Positions 46,357 to 55,941 are shown, numbered from the stretch's first letter. The stretch: 64,000 nt of DNA from Rhizobiales bacterium 62-47 (GCA_001899255.1 MKVX01000018.1:621150-685149), one strand, 5' to 3'. Program-made: numbers and translations. Notes: generated by a model not told the origin, from the sequence alone.

Positions 46357-47853
46357 TCAGCTCGCTTCGGCCAATAGCGACAACTGACGAGGCTGCGCCT
46401 CGGTCTGGTTGAGGTCGGTCAGCGGCGTCGGATATTCACCGGTGAAGCAATGGTCGGTGAACTTCGGATGCGCCGGATCGCGGCCCGGTTCGCCCATGGC
46501 GCGATAGATGCCATCCACCGACAGGAACGCCAGCGAATCCGCGCCGATAATGTCGCGCATTTCTTCCAGCGTATGCGTGGCTGCGAGCAGGCCGGTGCGG
46601 TCCGGCGTATCGATGCCGTAGTAATCCGGGTGAGTGATCGGCGGCGAAGCTATGCGGAAGTGGACTTCGCGCGCGCCGGCGTCGCGCATCATCTTGACGA
46701 TTTTCTTCGACGTGGTGCCGCGCACCAAACTGTCGTCGATCAGCACGATGCGCTTGCCTTCGATGGCGGCGCGGTTAGCTGAATGCTTCATGCGCACGCC
46801 GAGTTCGCGCACGCTCTGCGTCGGCTGGATGAAGGTGCGGCCGACATAGTGATTGCGGATGATGCCGAGCTCGTAGGGGATACCGGCGGTGCGGCTGTAG
46901 CCGAGCGCGGCGGGCACGCCGGAATCCGGCACCGGCACCACGACATCGGCTTCGACATTGCTCTCGCGGGCGAGCTGTGCGCCCATTGCCTTGCGGACTT
47001 CGTAGACCGGTCGGCCACCGACCACGGAATCCGGCCGGGCGAAATAGATGTACTCGAAGATGCAGGGGCGCGGCGCCATCGGCGGGAACGGCTTGTGGCT
47101 TTGCGTGCCGCGCTCATCGAACACGATGACTTCGCCGGGCTCGATATCGCGGACGTATTTGGCGCCGATGATGTCGAGCGCGCACGTTTCCGAGGCGAGG
47201 ATCGGGCAGCCGTCGAGCTCGCCGAGCACGAGGGGACGGATCCCGAGCGGGTCGCGGGCGCCGATAAGCTTCTTGTTGGTCAGCGCTACCAGAGAATAGG
47301 CGCCCTCGATGCTGCGCAGCGCTTCGATGTAACGATCGATGAAACGATTGCGCTGCGAGTGGGCGACGAGATGCAGAATGACTTCTGTGTCGGTCGTCGA
47401 CTGCATCATGGCGCCCTTGCGCACCAGTTCGCGGCGCAGCGTGAGTCCATTGGTCAGGTTGCCGTTATGGGCGACGGCGAAGCCGCCGGCATTGAGTTCG
47501 GCGAACAGCGGCTGGACATTGCGCAGAATTGTACCGCCGGTGGTCGAATAGCGGGTGTGGCCGACGGCGGAGGTGCCGGGCAGCCGCTCGATTACGTCGC
47601 GCCGGGAGAAGGTATCGCCGACCAGGCCGAGGCGGCGTTCGGAATGAAAACGCTGGCCATCGAACGAGACGATGCCGGCGGCTTCCTGACCACGATGCTG
47701 CAGGGCGTGAAGGCCGAGCGCGGTGATGGCGGCGGCATCCGGGTGGCCGAAAATGCCAAACACGCCGCACTTTTCGCGCAGCGTGTCATCATGCTGGTCA
47801 ATGTCGGACGGAGGTGTGGCGGCGTCTTTGGGAGGGGTTTGCATCTCGTCCAT
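46357..47853 (-). CDS. purF: Amidophosphoribosyltransferase PurF
   Basis: A 498-residue enzyme of the first step of purine synthesis (PRPP + glutamine to phosphoribosylamine). A 28-residue propeptide precedes the catalytic Cys29 (REK/CGVFGIFG), exposed on maturation. The glutaminase Ntn domain is followed by the phosphoribosyltransferase domain with the PRPP loop RIVLIDDSLVRGTTSKK. End of the minus-strand run radA-cvpA-purF. Confidence 0.96.
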   Translation of the reverse strand: MDEMQTPPKDAATPPSDIDQHDDTLREKCGVFGIFGHPDAAAITALGLHALQHRGQEAAGIVSFDGQRFHSERRLGLVGDTFSRRDVIERLPGTSAVGHTRYSTTGGTILRNVQPLFAELNAGGFAVAHNGNLTNGLTLRRELVRKGAMMQSTTDTEVILHLVAHSQRNRFIDRYIEALRSIEGAYSLVALTNKKLIGARDPLGIRPLVLGELDGCPILASETCALDIIGAKYVRDIEPGEVIVFDERGTQSHKPFPPMAPRPCIFEYIYFARPDSVVGGRPVYEVRKAMGAQLARESNVEADVVVPVPDSGVPAALGYSRTAGIPYELGIIRNHYVGRTFIQPTQSVRELGVRMKHSANRAAIEGKRIVLIDDSLVRGTTSKKIVKMMRDAGAREVHFRIASPPITHPDYYGIDTPDRTGLLAATHTLEEMRDIIGADSLAFLSVDGIYRAMGEPGRDPAHPKFTDHCFTGEYPTPLTDLNQTEAQPRQLSLLAEAS

Positions 47854-47896
47854 AGCGCCTCACTTTCAAGCGAACTTTGCGTCCCGCCGTCGCGGA

Positions 47897-48529
47897 CTAG
47901 CGTCCCGCCGGCTTGCCGTCGATCAATTGCTTCAGGCTGTCGCGCGCGGGCTTGGAATAGCCGCCAGCGGCGCCAGGTGCAGCCGGTTCAGCGTCGGTCT
48001 GCTCGTCCTCGGGTTTGTTCTTCTTGAATCTCTTCAAGATGGTGTTTTCCGGGTCATCCGGCAAGAGCGACATCAGCCAATCGCCGGTCGATTGCAGCAT
48101 GGTTAGCGACTTCGCACCGGAAACCCAGTCCGGCCGCTGCTTGACCGGCACCAGCCAGGCGAAGAACAGGAACGCGACCACCACGATCAGCAGGCCGCGA
48201 GCCAGTCCGAACAGGAAACCCAGCGTGCGATCCAGCGCGCCGATGCGCGAGTCCAGGATCATGTCGGAGATGCGCACGGTGATGATCGACACCACGATCA
48301 GGGTGCCGATGAAGACGCCGGCAATGACCGCGACACTCGCGATCGTATCGTTGTTGAAATAGGTTTTCGCTGTCGGCAGCAGCTTTTGATAAGAATACAG
48401 AGTGACGAGGGCCGCTGCGCCCCAGGCCGCGATCGACAGGATCTCGCGCATGAAGCCACGAACCATGGCAAGCAGGCCCGAGACTAACATCACCGCGAGC
48501 AGGACAAGATCAAGGATCGTTATCGGCAT
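47897..48529 (-). CDS. cvpA: CvpA family membrane protein
   Basis: A 210-residue protein with four helices in the first ~130 residues (ITILDLVLLAVMLVSGLLAMVRGFMREILSIAAWGAA...). The GFxREI motif near 25-30 and LDRTLGFLFGLARGLL near 99-114 are typical of CvpA. The C-terminal ~70 residues are polar, Pro/Ala-rich and cytoplasmic. It lies 43 bp upstream of purF; the cvpA-purF pairing is ancient in proteobacteria. Confidence 0.92.
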   Translation of the reverse strand: MPITILDLVLLAVMLVSGLLAMVRGFMREILSIAAWGAAALVTLYSYQKLLPTAKTYFNNDTIASVAVIAGVFIGTLIVVSIITVRISDMILDSRIGALDRTLGFLFGLARGLLIVVVAFLFFAWLVPVKQRPDWVSGAKSLTMLQSTGDWLMSLLPDDPENTILKRFKKNKPEDEQTDAEPAAPGAAGGYSKPARDSLKQLIDGKPAGR

Positions 48530-48680
48530 GGGCTGGTCAGGTCCGCTCGTAAGTCTCGATACCGCGAATCGGCGTGGCGCATTTCAATCCAAGTGAAGGG
48601 GATACGGCCGATCCCGCAAGGCCGGAGTCGGCCGTCGCGCCGGTTGTATAACGGCGGCTGTGGGCAACGTCACGTCTGCA

Positions 48681-50168
48681 TTATCGCTGTTGACGGCGGA
48701 ATCGCGGCGGTGCGGCATTTTTGCCGTGGGCTGTGTCTTCGGAGCCGTCCTCACCCTCGTCGGCACCCTGACGCGGGCCCTTCCTTGGCGTGCCCCGTGC
48801 GGCAATATCGGCGACCAGCGAACTCAAGCCGCCGACGGTATTCAGCGACAATCCGGCATCACCCGCCACGTCGCCGCGTGCCGATTCCGGCAGCACGGCG
48901 CGGCCGAAACCGAGCTTGGCTGCTTCCTTGAGGCGGGCCGAGGTCTGCGCCACTGGCCGCACCGCGCCAGACAGCGAGATTTCGCCGAAGTACACCGCAT
49001 CGGTCGGCAGCGGCGCATTGGCCAGCGACGATACCAGCGCGGCGGCAGCCGCGAGGTCGGCGGCGGGTTCCTGAATGCGCAAGCCGCCCGCGACGTTGAA
49101 ATAGACGTCGTAGCCGGACAGTTTCACCCCGCAATGCGCTTCCAGCACCGCCAGCACCATCGACAGGCGGCTGGAATCCCAACCGACGACGGCGCGGCGC
49201 GGGGTGCCGAGCGAGGTGGGGGCGACCAGCGCCTGCAGTTCCACCAGCACCGGGCGGGTGCCCTCGATGCCGGCAAACACCGCGGTTCCCGGCGAGCCGA
49301 GATCGCGCTCCGACAGGAACAGTTCCGAAGGATTGGTGACCTCGCGCAGGCCGAGCCCGGTCATCTCGAACACGCCGATCTCATCGGTCGGGCCGAAACG
49401 GTTCTTCACCGAGCGCAGGATGCGGAACTGCTGCGAGCCTTCGCCCTCGAACGACAGCACTGCATCGACCATGTGCTCGACGACGCGGGGGCCGGCGATC
49501 TGGCCGTCCTTGGTGACGTGGCCCACGAGGATCACCGCCGCGCCAGACCTCTTGGCGAAGCGGATCAGCGCCTGCGCCGAGGCGCGTACCTGGGTCACCG
49601 TGCCGGGCGCGGATTCCACCGTATCGGTCCACATGGTCTGGATCGAGTCGATCACGACGAGGCGAGGAACTGTTCCTTCAGAGAGGGTTGCAATGATATC
49701 CTCAACCGAAGTCTCGGCGGCGAGCTGCACCGGAGCATTGGCCAGACCAAGGCGTTCGGCGCGTAGCCGCACCTGTGCGATGGCCTCTTCGCCGGAGATG
49801 TAGACGGCGCGATGGCCGTTGCGCGCCAGCACGCTGGTGGCCTGGGTCAGCAACGTGGATTTGCCGATGCCGGGGTCGCCGCCCACCAGCAGCACCGAGC
49901 CGCGCACGAACCCGCCGCCGGTGACGCGGTCAAGTTCCGCCATGCCGGTGGGCAGGCGCGGGGCATCGACGCTCTTGCCGGTCAGGCTTTCCAGCGCGAA
50001 CACCCGGCTCTTGCGCTTGGAGCGGATCGAGGCCGGCATCGAGGTCGCGCCGGTGGTGTCTTCCTCGGCGAGCGTGTTCCACTCGCCGCAGGCGTCGCAT
50101 TTACCCTGCCAGCGGTTATAGGCCGCGCCGCAGTTCTGGCAGACGAAGGACAGGGAGGATTTGGCCAT
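48681..50168 (-). CDS. radA: DNA repair protein RadA (Sms)
   Basis: A 495-residue protein of recombinational repair (branch migration, DnaB-like helicase action). The N-terminal zinc finger is FVCQNCGAAYNRWQGKCDACGEW; Walker A GGDPGIGKSTL begins near 92, followed by the RadA motif KNRFGPTDE (near 262) and a Lon-protease-like C-terminal domain. The C-terminal tail after TPRKGPRQGADEGEDGSEDT is disordered. The ATG at 50168 gives the zinc finger directly; the open frame to 50246 reads through the neighbouring gene. Confidence 0.96.
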   Translation of the reverse strand: MAKSSLSFVCQNCGAAYNRWQGKCDACGEWNTLAEEDTTGATSMPASIRSKRKSRVFALESLTGKSVDAPRLPTGMAELDRVTGGGFVRGSVLLVGGDPGIGKSTLLTQATSVLARNGHRAVYISGEEAIAQVRLRAERLGLANAPVQLAAETSVEDIIATLSEGTVPRLVVIDSIQTMWTDTVESAPGTVTQVRASAQALIRFAKRSGAAVILVGHVTKDGQIAGPRVVEHMVDAVLSFEGEGSQQFRILRSVKNRFGPTDEIGVFEMTGLGLREVTNPSELFLSERDLGSPGTAVFAGIEGTRPVLVELQALVAPTSLGTPRRAVVGWDSSRLSMVLAVLEAHCGVKLSGYDVYFNVAGGLRIQEPAADLAAAAALVSSLANAPLPTDAVYFGEISLSGAVRPVAQTSARLKEAAKLGFGRAVLPESARGDVAGDAGLSLNTVGGLSSLVADIAARGTPRKGPRQGADEGEDGSEDTAHGKNAAPPRFRRQQR

Positions 50169-50187
50169 GAGGGGTGCGCCGCCGGGG

Positions 50188-50919
50188 TCAGGTCGCGTGA
50201 GTCGCGTTCCAGAGCATTGATAGGCCGGCCAGCAGCATGATGCCATCCATCACCAGCCGGAACACGTTGGGATCGAGTTTGAGCACGAAGCGCTTGGCGA
50301 TGAAGGCGCCGAACATCAGTGACGATCCAGCGATCAGGCCCTTTAGGGCCACCTCCGGGGTCAACGCGCCGAAGCGCTCGAAGGTCACCGACTTGCTGAG
50401 GTAAAGGCCAAGCGAACTGGCAGCCTCGGTGGCGAGGAACGCGCCCTTGGTCAGGCCGTAGAACAGGAACAGCGGCACGCTGAGCGGCCCGGTCGAGACG
50501 ACGATGCCTGTGAGGTAACCGATGATCGCGCCGCCGATTGCGAGATGCCAGAGCTTGATCTTGATGTCGTGCTTGTTGAGCCAGTGGCGCACCGGCACCA
50601 TCGCGATCAGAAACAGGCCGATGGCGATATCGACCGCGCGCGACGGCAGGACCAGCAGCGTACGGGCTCCGAGCGCCGCCGCCGGAATGCCGGTGACCGA
50701 ATAGGCCGCGCAGGCGCGCCAGTCGACTTCGCGCCACCACGCCATGATGCGCGACAGGTTGGCCATGACGGCGGCCACCGCCATGATCGGCACCGCTTCC
50801 TTCGGCCCGAACTCGTAGACCAGTACCGGCACCAGCATGATCGACGAGCCAGTGCCGACGATGCCGCTGATGGTTCCGGCGACCAGCCCGACCGCAAGGA
50901 CGAAGATGTAGGTCAGCAC
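50188..50919 (-). CDS. TauE/SafE (DUF81) family sulfite/sulfonate exporter-like protein
   Basis: A 243-residue protein with seven or eight helices. It has the TauE/SafE signature in both halves: VGLVAGTISGIVGTGSSIMLVPVLV (about 11-35) and AIGGAIIGYLTGIVVSTGPLSVPLFL. Family members export sulfite, sulfoacetate or related anions. It lies 19 bp upstream of radA on the same strand; there is no sulfonate catabolism gene near. Confidence 0.88.
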   Translation of the reverse strand: MLTYIFVLAVGLVAGTISGIVGTGSSIMLVPVLVYEFGPKEAVPIMAVAAVMANLSRIMAWWREVDWRACAAYSVTGIPAAALGARTLLVLPSRAVDIAIGLFLIAMVPVRHWLNKHDIKIKLWHLAIGGAIIGYLTGIVVSTGPLSVPLFLFYGLTKGAFLATEAASSLGLYLSKSVTFERFGALTPEVALKGLIAGSSLMFGAFIAKRFVLKLDPNVFRLVMDGIMLLAGLSMLWNATHAT

Positions 50920-50970
50920 GAGGTTTCGACTTCGGTGAAGACGTGACGCGCAAAGCGCCGCAATGCCTGC

Positions 50971-50996
50971 TCTCTCCCCCGCGCGCGGGGGAGAGA
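50971..50996. repeat. Perfect 26-bp palindrome
   Basis: TCTCTCCCCCGCG joined directly to its reverse complement. It lies between the TauE-like gene and alr. Similar GC-rich palindromes with GAGGGGG tails are scattered in rhizobial intergenic DNA; as RNA it would make a very stable hairpin and could end the alr transcript. Confidence 0.65.
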
Positions 50997-51056
50997 TGGA
51001 GAGGGGGCCAAATTTGATCTGCCGACGCTCATCTCGGAATTATTCCCCCTCCCTAA

Positions 51057-51080
51057 CCCTCCCCCGCAAGCGGGAGAGGG
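51057..51080. repeat. Second GC-rich hairpin, CCCTCCCCCGC/GCGGGAGAGGG type
   Basis: CCCTCCCCCGC, an AA apex and GCGGGAGAGGG, with one mismatch in the stem. With the palindrome at 50971-50996 it makes a small repeat cluster (mosaic) after alr. Confidence 0.6.
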
Positions 51081-51138
51081 AACGCGCCGCTGTCGCGGCC
51101 GGGCAATCATATCCTCAATCGTCAAAAGCTGTTCGCGG

Positions 51139-52326
51139 TCAGGACGCAGCCCCACCCTTATAGAAACGGGCGTAGCGCCTGCCGAGGCTGGTGAGTACCT
51201 CGTAGCCGATGGTGCCGTAGTGATGGGCCAATTCGTCGACGGTGATGCCGTCGCCGATCAGCGTCACGAAGTGGCCACGCCGCGCCGCCTTGTCGGGCAG
51301 GTCGGTGATATCCACCGCCATCAGATCCATCGAGATGCGCCCGGCGACCGGGCAGCGCTTGCCGGCAACGATGATGTCGGCGCTGCGCACGCCATCGACG
51401 CCGCCGGCCGCCCGGAAATAGCCGTCGGCATAACCGGCGCTGACTATGGCAAGCCTGGTCGGACGGCGCGCGGTCCAGGTCGCGCCATAGCCGACGCTGT
51501 CGCCGCGTTCGACGTTGCGGATTTGCACGATGCGCGCCTTCAATCCGACCACCGGCTGCATCGGATTATCGGCTTCCGGAGTAGGATTGACGCCATAGAG
51601 CGCCGCGCCGGGCCGCACCAGATCGAACTGGAATTGTGGGCCGAGGAAGATGCCGGAGGAATTGGCGAGCGAGGCGGGGACGCCGGTGAAGAGTTGGGCG
51701 ATCTCGCGGAAATTCGCGACCTGCCTGGCATTGAGCGGGTGCTGTAGATTCTCGGCGCAGGCGAGGTGGCTCATCACCAGCGTGATGCCGTGATTGCCGG
51801 CATTGACGCGCGGCACGATGCCCTGCGCATCCTCAATGCTGAGGCCCAGCCGATTCATGCCGGTGTCGATATGAATCGCTGCGCCGCCCGCCCAACCGGT
51901 GCGGCGGCAGAACATGTCCCATTCGGCGAGTTCGTTGAGATCGCCGATCACCGGCTTGCAATCGATCTCGGCGAAACTGTCGCCGCTGTTCTGGAAACAG
52001 CCGTCCAGCACGTAGATGGTCGGCAACGGACTGGCCGCGCGCGCGGCGCGGGCTTCATCCAGTGTGGCAACGAAGAGAGTCTTGCAGCCTGCGGCAACGA
52101 GCGCGCGCACTACCGGGTCGATGCCGCAACCGTACGCATTCGCCTTCACCACCGCAGCGCATTCCGCCGGCACGCTGCGGCTTTCCAGCTTGCGCCAGTT
52201 GGCGACCAGCGCGTCGAGATCGATTGTCAGCGCGCCCGTGGCGGCGGCAGGAACCGCTGGCTGACCGGCTTCGTGTGCCGGCGCGCTACCTTGCGTCACT
52301 GATTTCGGATCGGAAACAACATTCAT
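51139..52326 (-). CDS. alr: Alanine racemase
   Basis: A 395-residue fold-type III PLP enzyme that supplies D-alanine for peptidoglycan. The PLP lysine is K61 in VVKANAYGCG; the second catalytic base is the Tyr in VGYGATW (about 279), and GYADGYFR follows. About 30 residues of N-terminal extension (VVSDPKSVTQGSAPAHEAGQPAVPAAA) precede the usual start and look disordered. It lies downstream of dnaB on the same strand. Confidence 0.95.
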   Translation of the reverse strand: MNVVSDPKSVTQGSAPAHEAGQPAVPAAATGALTIDLDALVANWRKLESRSVPAECAAVVKANAYGCGIDPVVRALVAAGCKTLFVATLDEARAARAASPLPTIYVLDGCFQNSGDSFAEIDCKPVIGDLNELAEWDMFCRRTGWAGGAAIHIDTGMNRLGLSIEDAQGIVPRVNAGNHGITLVMSHLACAENLQHPLNARQVANFREIAQLFTGVPASLANSSGIFLGPQFQFDLVRPGAALYGVNPTPEADNPMQPVVGLKARIVQIRNVERGDSVGYGATWTARRPTRLAIVSAGYADGYFRAAGGVDGVRSADIIVAGKRCPVAGRISMDLMAVDITDLPDKAARRGHFVTLIGDGITVDELAHHYGTIGYEVLTSLGRRYARFYKGGAAS

Positions 52327-52434
52327 GGCGTTGTGACTATCGCTTTTCGTACACGGAATCCGCGCGCGACGACTCTGACGTCGCCCGCACCGAGCTTACG
52401 CGCGGCGCAGCGGTGGTTCAACCGAACGCAACGC

Positions 52435-53931
52435 TTACAGGCGATCCGGCAATTGATGATCGGGAGCGAGATCGCTGAACCGTGTGAACTGGCCTTCGAA
52501 GTGCAATTCGACTGTACCGGTCGGGCCGTGACGCTGCTTGCCGATGATGACTTCCGCCTTGCCGTGCGCGATGTCCATCTCGGTCTGCCATTTCTCATGC
52601 TCCGGCGTGCCGGGGCGCGGCTCTTTGTTGGCGAGATAGTATTCCTCGCGATAGACGAAGACGACGACGTCGGCGTCCTGCTCGATCGAGCCGGATTCAC
52701 GCAGGTCGGACAGTTGCGGGCGCTTGTCGTCGCGGTTTTCGACCTGACGCGAGAGCTGCGACAGCGCGACGATCGGTACGTTCAGTTCCTTCGCCAGCGC
52801 CTTTAGGCTGGTGGTGATCTCGGTGACTTCCTGCACACGGTTGTCAGAGCGTTTGCTCGAGCCTTGTAGCAGTTGAATATAGTCCACCATCAGCACGTCG
52901 AGGCCCTTCTGGCGCTTCAGCCGGCGGGCGCGGGCGGTGAGTTGCGAGATAGAGAGGCCACCGGTTTCGTCGACGTAGAGGGGCAGGTGCTCGAGTTCGA
53001 TGGTGTGGTCGCGGATCTTGTCGAATTCGGCCTGCGTGATACCGCCGCGACGAATGGTACTGGAAGCGATGCCTGTCTGCTCGGCGAGAATACGTGTGGC
53101 GAGCTGTTCGGCCGACATTTCGCAGGAGAAGAAGCCGACGATGCCGCCGTTGACGGTCTTTTGCGTACCGTCCGGTTGCAACTCGCCGCGATAGGCGCGC
53201 GCGATGTTGTAGGCGATGTTGGTTGCGAGCGCAGTCTTGCCCATGCCGGGACGGCCGGCGAGCACCAGCAAGTCGGAGCGTTGCAATCCGCCCATCTTGA
53301 CGTCGAGGTCGCGTAGCCCCGTGGCGATACCCGAGAGTTTACCGTCGCGCTGATAGGCGTTCGCGGCCATCTCGAGCGCGATCTTCATCGCCTGAGAAAA
53401 TTTTTGGAAGCCGCCGTCGTAGCGCCCCGCTTCGGCCAGTTCGTACAGCCGCCGCTCGGCATCTTCGATCTGCGCACGCGGAGCGAAGTCGACCGGCGCG
53501 TCGTAGGCGACGTTGACCATATCCTCGCCGATATGGATCAGGTCGCGGCGCAGCGACAGCTCGTAAATCGTGCGGCCGTAGTCATGGGCGTTGATGACGG
53601 TGGTCGCCTCGGCAGCGAGACGGGCGAGATACTGCGCGACGGTCATGCCGCCGATATCGGTGTCCGCCGGAACGAAGGTTTTCAGCGTGATCGGCGTGGC
53701 GACCTTGCCAGCGCGGATCAGGCTGGCGGCGGTTTCGAAAATAGTCTGATGGATCGGCTCGAAGAAATGCTTTGGCTCGAGAAAGTCCGACACCCGGTAG
53801 AACGCGTCATTGTTGACGAGAATGGCGCCAAGAACGCTCTGCTCCGCCTCGATATTGTGAGGCGCGGTCCGATAGGTCGGGTTGGCCGCGTCGGGGGCGA
53901 GCTTGAGAACGTTCGAATCAAATGACGGCAT
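52435..53931 (-). CDS. dnaB: Replicative DNA helicase DnaB
   Basis: A 498-residue hexameric helicase. The N-terminal domain starts YRTAPHNIEAEQSVLGAILVNNDAF; the RecA-like domain has Walker A AGRPGMGKTAL (near 222-232), FFSCEMSAEQL, VDYIQLL and the DNA-binding LSQLSRQVENR...DLRESGSIEQDAD. Intact, no intein. The ATG at 53931 gives the expected MPSFDSNVLKLAPD start; the frame is open to 53985. Confidence 0.97.
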   Translation of the reverse strand: MPSFDSNVLKLAPDAANPTYRTAPHNIEAEQSVLGAILVNNDAFYRVSDFLEPKHFFEPIHQTIFETAASLIRAGKVATPITLKTFVPADTDIGGMTVAQYLARLAAEATTVINAHDYGRTIYELSLRRDLIHIGEDMVNVAYDAPVDFAPRAQIEDAERRLYELAEAGRYDGGFQKFSQAMKIALEMAANAYQRDGKLSGIATGLRDLDVKMGGLQRSDLLVLAGRPGMGKTALATNIAYNIARAYRGELQPDGTQKTVNGGIVGFFSCEMSAEQLATRILAEQTGIASSTIRRGGITQAEFDKIRDHTIELEHLPLYVDETGGLSISQLTARARRLKRQKGLDVLMVDYIQLLQGSSKRSDNRVQEVTEITTSLKALAKELNVPIVALSQLSRQVENRDDKRPQLSDLRESGSIEQDADVVVFVYREEYYLANKEPRPGTPEHEKWQTEMDIAHGKAEVIIGKQRHGPTGTVELHFEGQFTRFSDLAPDHQLPDRL

Positions 53932-54205
53932 GGTGGCGATTAGGTCTCTCAAATTTGTCGGATTTGAAGTCAGGCATAGAAGCACTGCTCGCGAGAGTCG
54001 AGAAAGCAGTCCACCGCCTTATTCCCGCAACACACAGCGGTGGCCCCGGGATGATTCCGTCGGCTTATATCACTTGACCATGACTTTGGCGCATCGCCGG
54101 CTCGGGTTACCGCGGGCCGCGTGAAAAATTTTGCCGCACGGCGAACCATTTGCGGGGCTTCGCGCACATATCTTGACTGCGGCACTCGGTTCGCCGCGGT
54201 GGCGA

Positions 54206-54328
54206 TCAGCCGATCACAAGAAAAAGCAGGGCGATCAGACTCATGGCGGCGCTGACCGCTGCCAAGGCAAGGTCGGTCCGGATTTCTTGCGGAAGATCGT
54301 CGGGCGCTAGGGGCGGCTGCTTGATCAT
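54206..54328 (-). CDS. 40-residue putative membrane peptide
   Basis: MIKQPPLAPDDLPQEIRTDL followed by one hydrophobic segment (LAAVSAAMSLIALLFLVIG) reaching the stop: a short N-terminal cytoplasmic part and a single tail-anchor-like helix. Too short for usual gene calling, but the amphipathic/hydrophobic pattern is protein-like. Its ATG lies 34 bp from a perfect CRP/FNR-type palindrome (54363-54378). No clear ribosome-binding site. Confidence 0.45.
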   Translation of the reverse strand: MIKQPPLAPDDLPQEIRTDLALAAVSAAMSLIALLFLVIG

Positions 54329-54362
54329 GTCAAGGCGTGTACGACCGCCAGGCATGGGGTTC

Positions 54363-54378
54363 TGTGATCTAGATCACA
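54363..54378. promoter_or_regulatory. Perfect CRP/FNR-family palindrome
   Basis: TGTGATCTAGATCACA, a perfect match to TGTGA-N6-TCACA and close to the FixK/FNR form TTGATCTAGATCAA. It lies between two divergent small genes (54206-54328 and 54473-54688) and could control either. A CRP/FNR-family regulator binding here is inferred. Confidence 0.6.
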
Positions 54379-54472
54379 TCGGTGGACGCCAGACTGGCCA
54401 TACCGGATGCAACTTTACGCCGGGGAGCAGCGTTGACGGGGAGGGTCCGGAACCTTCCGGAAGGAGCAGACG

Positions 54473-54688
54473 ATGATGCGGCACGATCAGGCGCAAACGA
54501 CACCACAGGAAATGGATACGTGGTTGTCCTCGCTCGTGGACGCGTTCGAGCAGGTGTCTCCGACCGATATTGGCGTCGTCCCGTGCCATCCGCTTTCCGG
54601 CGAGGCTCTTCCGGATGGCGTGCTGAAGCAGTTGGCGCGATCGGTCGACGCGCATCCCGTGCCACATCCCGCACTGTCCGACCGGTAG
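54473..54688 (+). CDS. Small protein of unknown function (71 residues)
   Basis: MMRHDQAQTTPQEMDTWLSSL... a soluble, mildly acidic 71-residue product with a helical core (MDTWLSSLVDAFEQVSPTDIGVV) and a C-terminus rich in His and Pro. A strong GGAAGGAG ribosome-binding site precedes the ATG pair. It is 95 bp downstream of the TGTGATCTAGATCACA site, so expression may depend on a CRP/FNR-family activator. No family recognised. Confidence 0.6.
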   Translation: MMRHDQAQTTPQEMDTWLSSLVDAFEQVSPTDIGVVPCHPLSGEALPDGVLKQLARSVDAHPVPHPALSDR

Positions 54689-54690
54689 GC

Positions 54691-55941
54691 TTATTCGCCG
54701 GCGATCTGCAGTCTGGGCTGGCTGCCACGTTCAAGTCCGCGCAGCTTGGCTTCCTGATGAGCGATGTAATCTCGGGTCATCGGCACGATGCCCTGCCGCA
54801 GCGTCATCTGGATCTGGAAATTCATCATCGCCTGTTTGCGGAACGACATTTCCGACGAGGCCAGATAGAACTCCCACATCCGGACAAAGCGCTCGTCATA
54901 GAGCGCGGCGGCTTCTTCGCGTCGCGCCAGAAAGCGCTCGCGCCAGGCTTTCAATGTCTCCGCATAGTGCAGACGCAGAATTTCGATGTCGCATACCAGG
55001 AGTCCGGCGCGCTCGATGCTGGGCAGCACTTCCGATAGCGCCGGGATATAGCCGCCCGGGAAGATGTATTTGGCGATCCAGGGATTGGTGATGCCGGGGC
55101 CTTCGGAGCGGCCGATCGAATGCAGCACCATGACGCCGTTTTCGTCGAGGAGTTCGGCGCAACGCTTGAAGAATGTATCGTAGTGATCGACGCCGACATG
55201 TTCGAACATGCCCACCGAGGCGATACGGTCAAAGCGACCGGGAATGTCGCGATAGTCCTCAAGCAGGAACGTCGGCGCGGTCTTGCGATTGTTTTCGCTG
55301 GCGCGCGCCTTTGAGACATCGAATTGCTCCTGCGATAATGTGATGCCCGTGACATTGGCCCCGGTCACGTCGGCCAGATAGAGGGCCAGCCCGCCCCAGC
55401 CTGAACCGATATCGAGCACACGGTGATTGCGTTCGATCAGCAGCTTGGCGGCGATGTGCCGCTTCTTGGCAAGTTGAGCGTCGTCCAGCGACGCATCGAG
55501 GCTCTCGTAATAGGCGCAGCTATATTGCTTGTCGGCATCGAGAAACAGCGAATAGAGCCGGCCATCGAGGTCGTAGTGGCGTTCGACATTGCTCTTCGCA
55601 CGCCGTCGCGGGTTGAACTGGTGCACATGCCTGATCAGGTAGCGCAGCCACCATTGCAGCCTGGCCCAGCGTGGCGCCATGTCGGGCTGGTCGAGGACGA
55701 CAGCGAGCACCTCGGCGATCGATCCCTGTTCGACGATCAGCAAGCCATCGGCGTAAATCTCGCCGAAGGCCATCTCGGGATCGAGCAGGAGATGGCGCTC
55801 CGCGGCCCGGGTCGTGAAGCGTAGGGCAACGGGCTGGCCGGTGCCGTCGCCGCAGGTAAAGCGAAACCCGCTGGCAGTGGTGACGGTCAATGTTCCTCGC
55901 CGGATGAAACGGCGCAGGAAGAACTGCAATAAACGGTCCAT
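54691..55941 (-). CDS. cfa: Cyclopropane-fatty-acyl-phospholipid synthase family protein
   Basis: A 416-residue SAM-dependent enzyme that methylenates unsaturated phospholipid acyl chains. The N-terminal lipid-binding part is followed by NVERHYDLDGRLYSLFLDADKQYSCAYY, the SAM motif VLDIGSGWGGLALYL (about 172-186), VTGITLSQEQFDVS and SVGMFEHVG. These match Cfa/CmaA-type proteins. It converges with the 71-residue gene (2 bp apart). In Bradyrhizobiaceae, several Cfa paralogues exist, so the precise product (cyclopropane or methylated fatty acid) is open. Confidence 0.9.
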   Translation of the reverse strand: MDRLLQFFLRRFIRRGTLTVTTASGFRFTCGDGTGQPVALRFTTRAAERHLLLDPEMAFGEIYADGLLIVEQGSIAEVLAVVLDQPDMAPRWARLQWWLRYLIRHVHQFNPRRRAKSNVERHYDLDGRLYSLFLDADKQYSCAYYESLDASLDDAQLAKKRHIAAKLLIERNHRVLDIGSGWGGLALYLADVTGANVTGITLSQEQFDVSKARASENNRKTAPTFLLEDYRDIPGRFDRIASVGMFEHVGVDHYDTFFKRCAELLDENGVMVLHSIGRSEGPGITNPWIAKYIFPGGYIPALSEVLPSIERAGLLVCDIEILRLHYAETLKAWRERFLARREEAAALYDERFVRMWEFYLASSEMSFRKQAMMNFQIQMTLRQGIVPMTRDYIAHQEAKLRGLERGSQPRLQIAGE

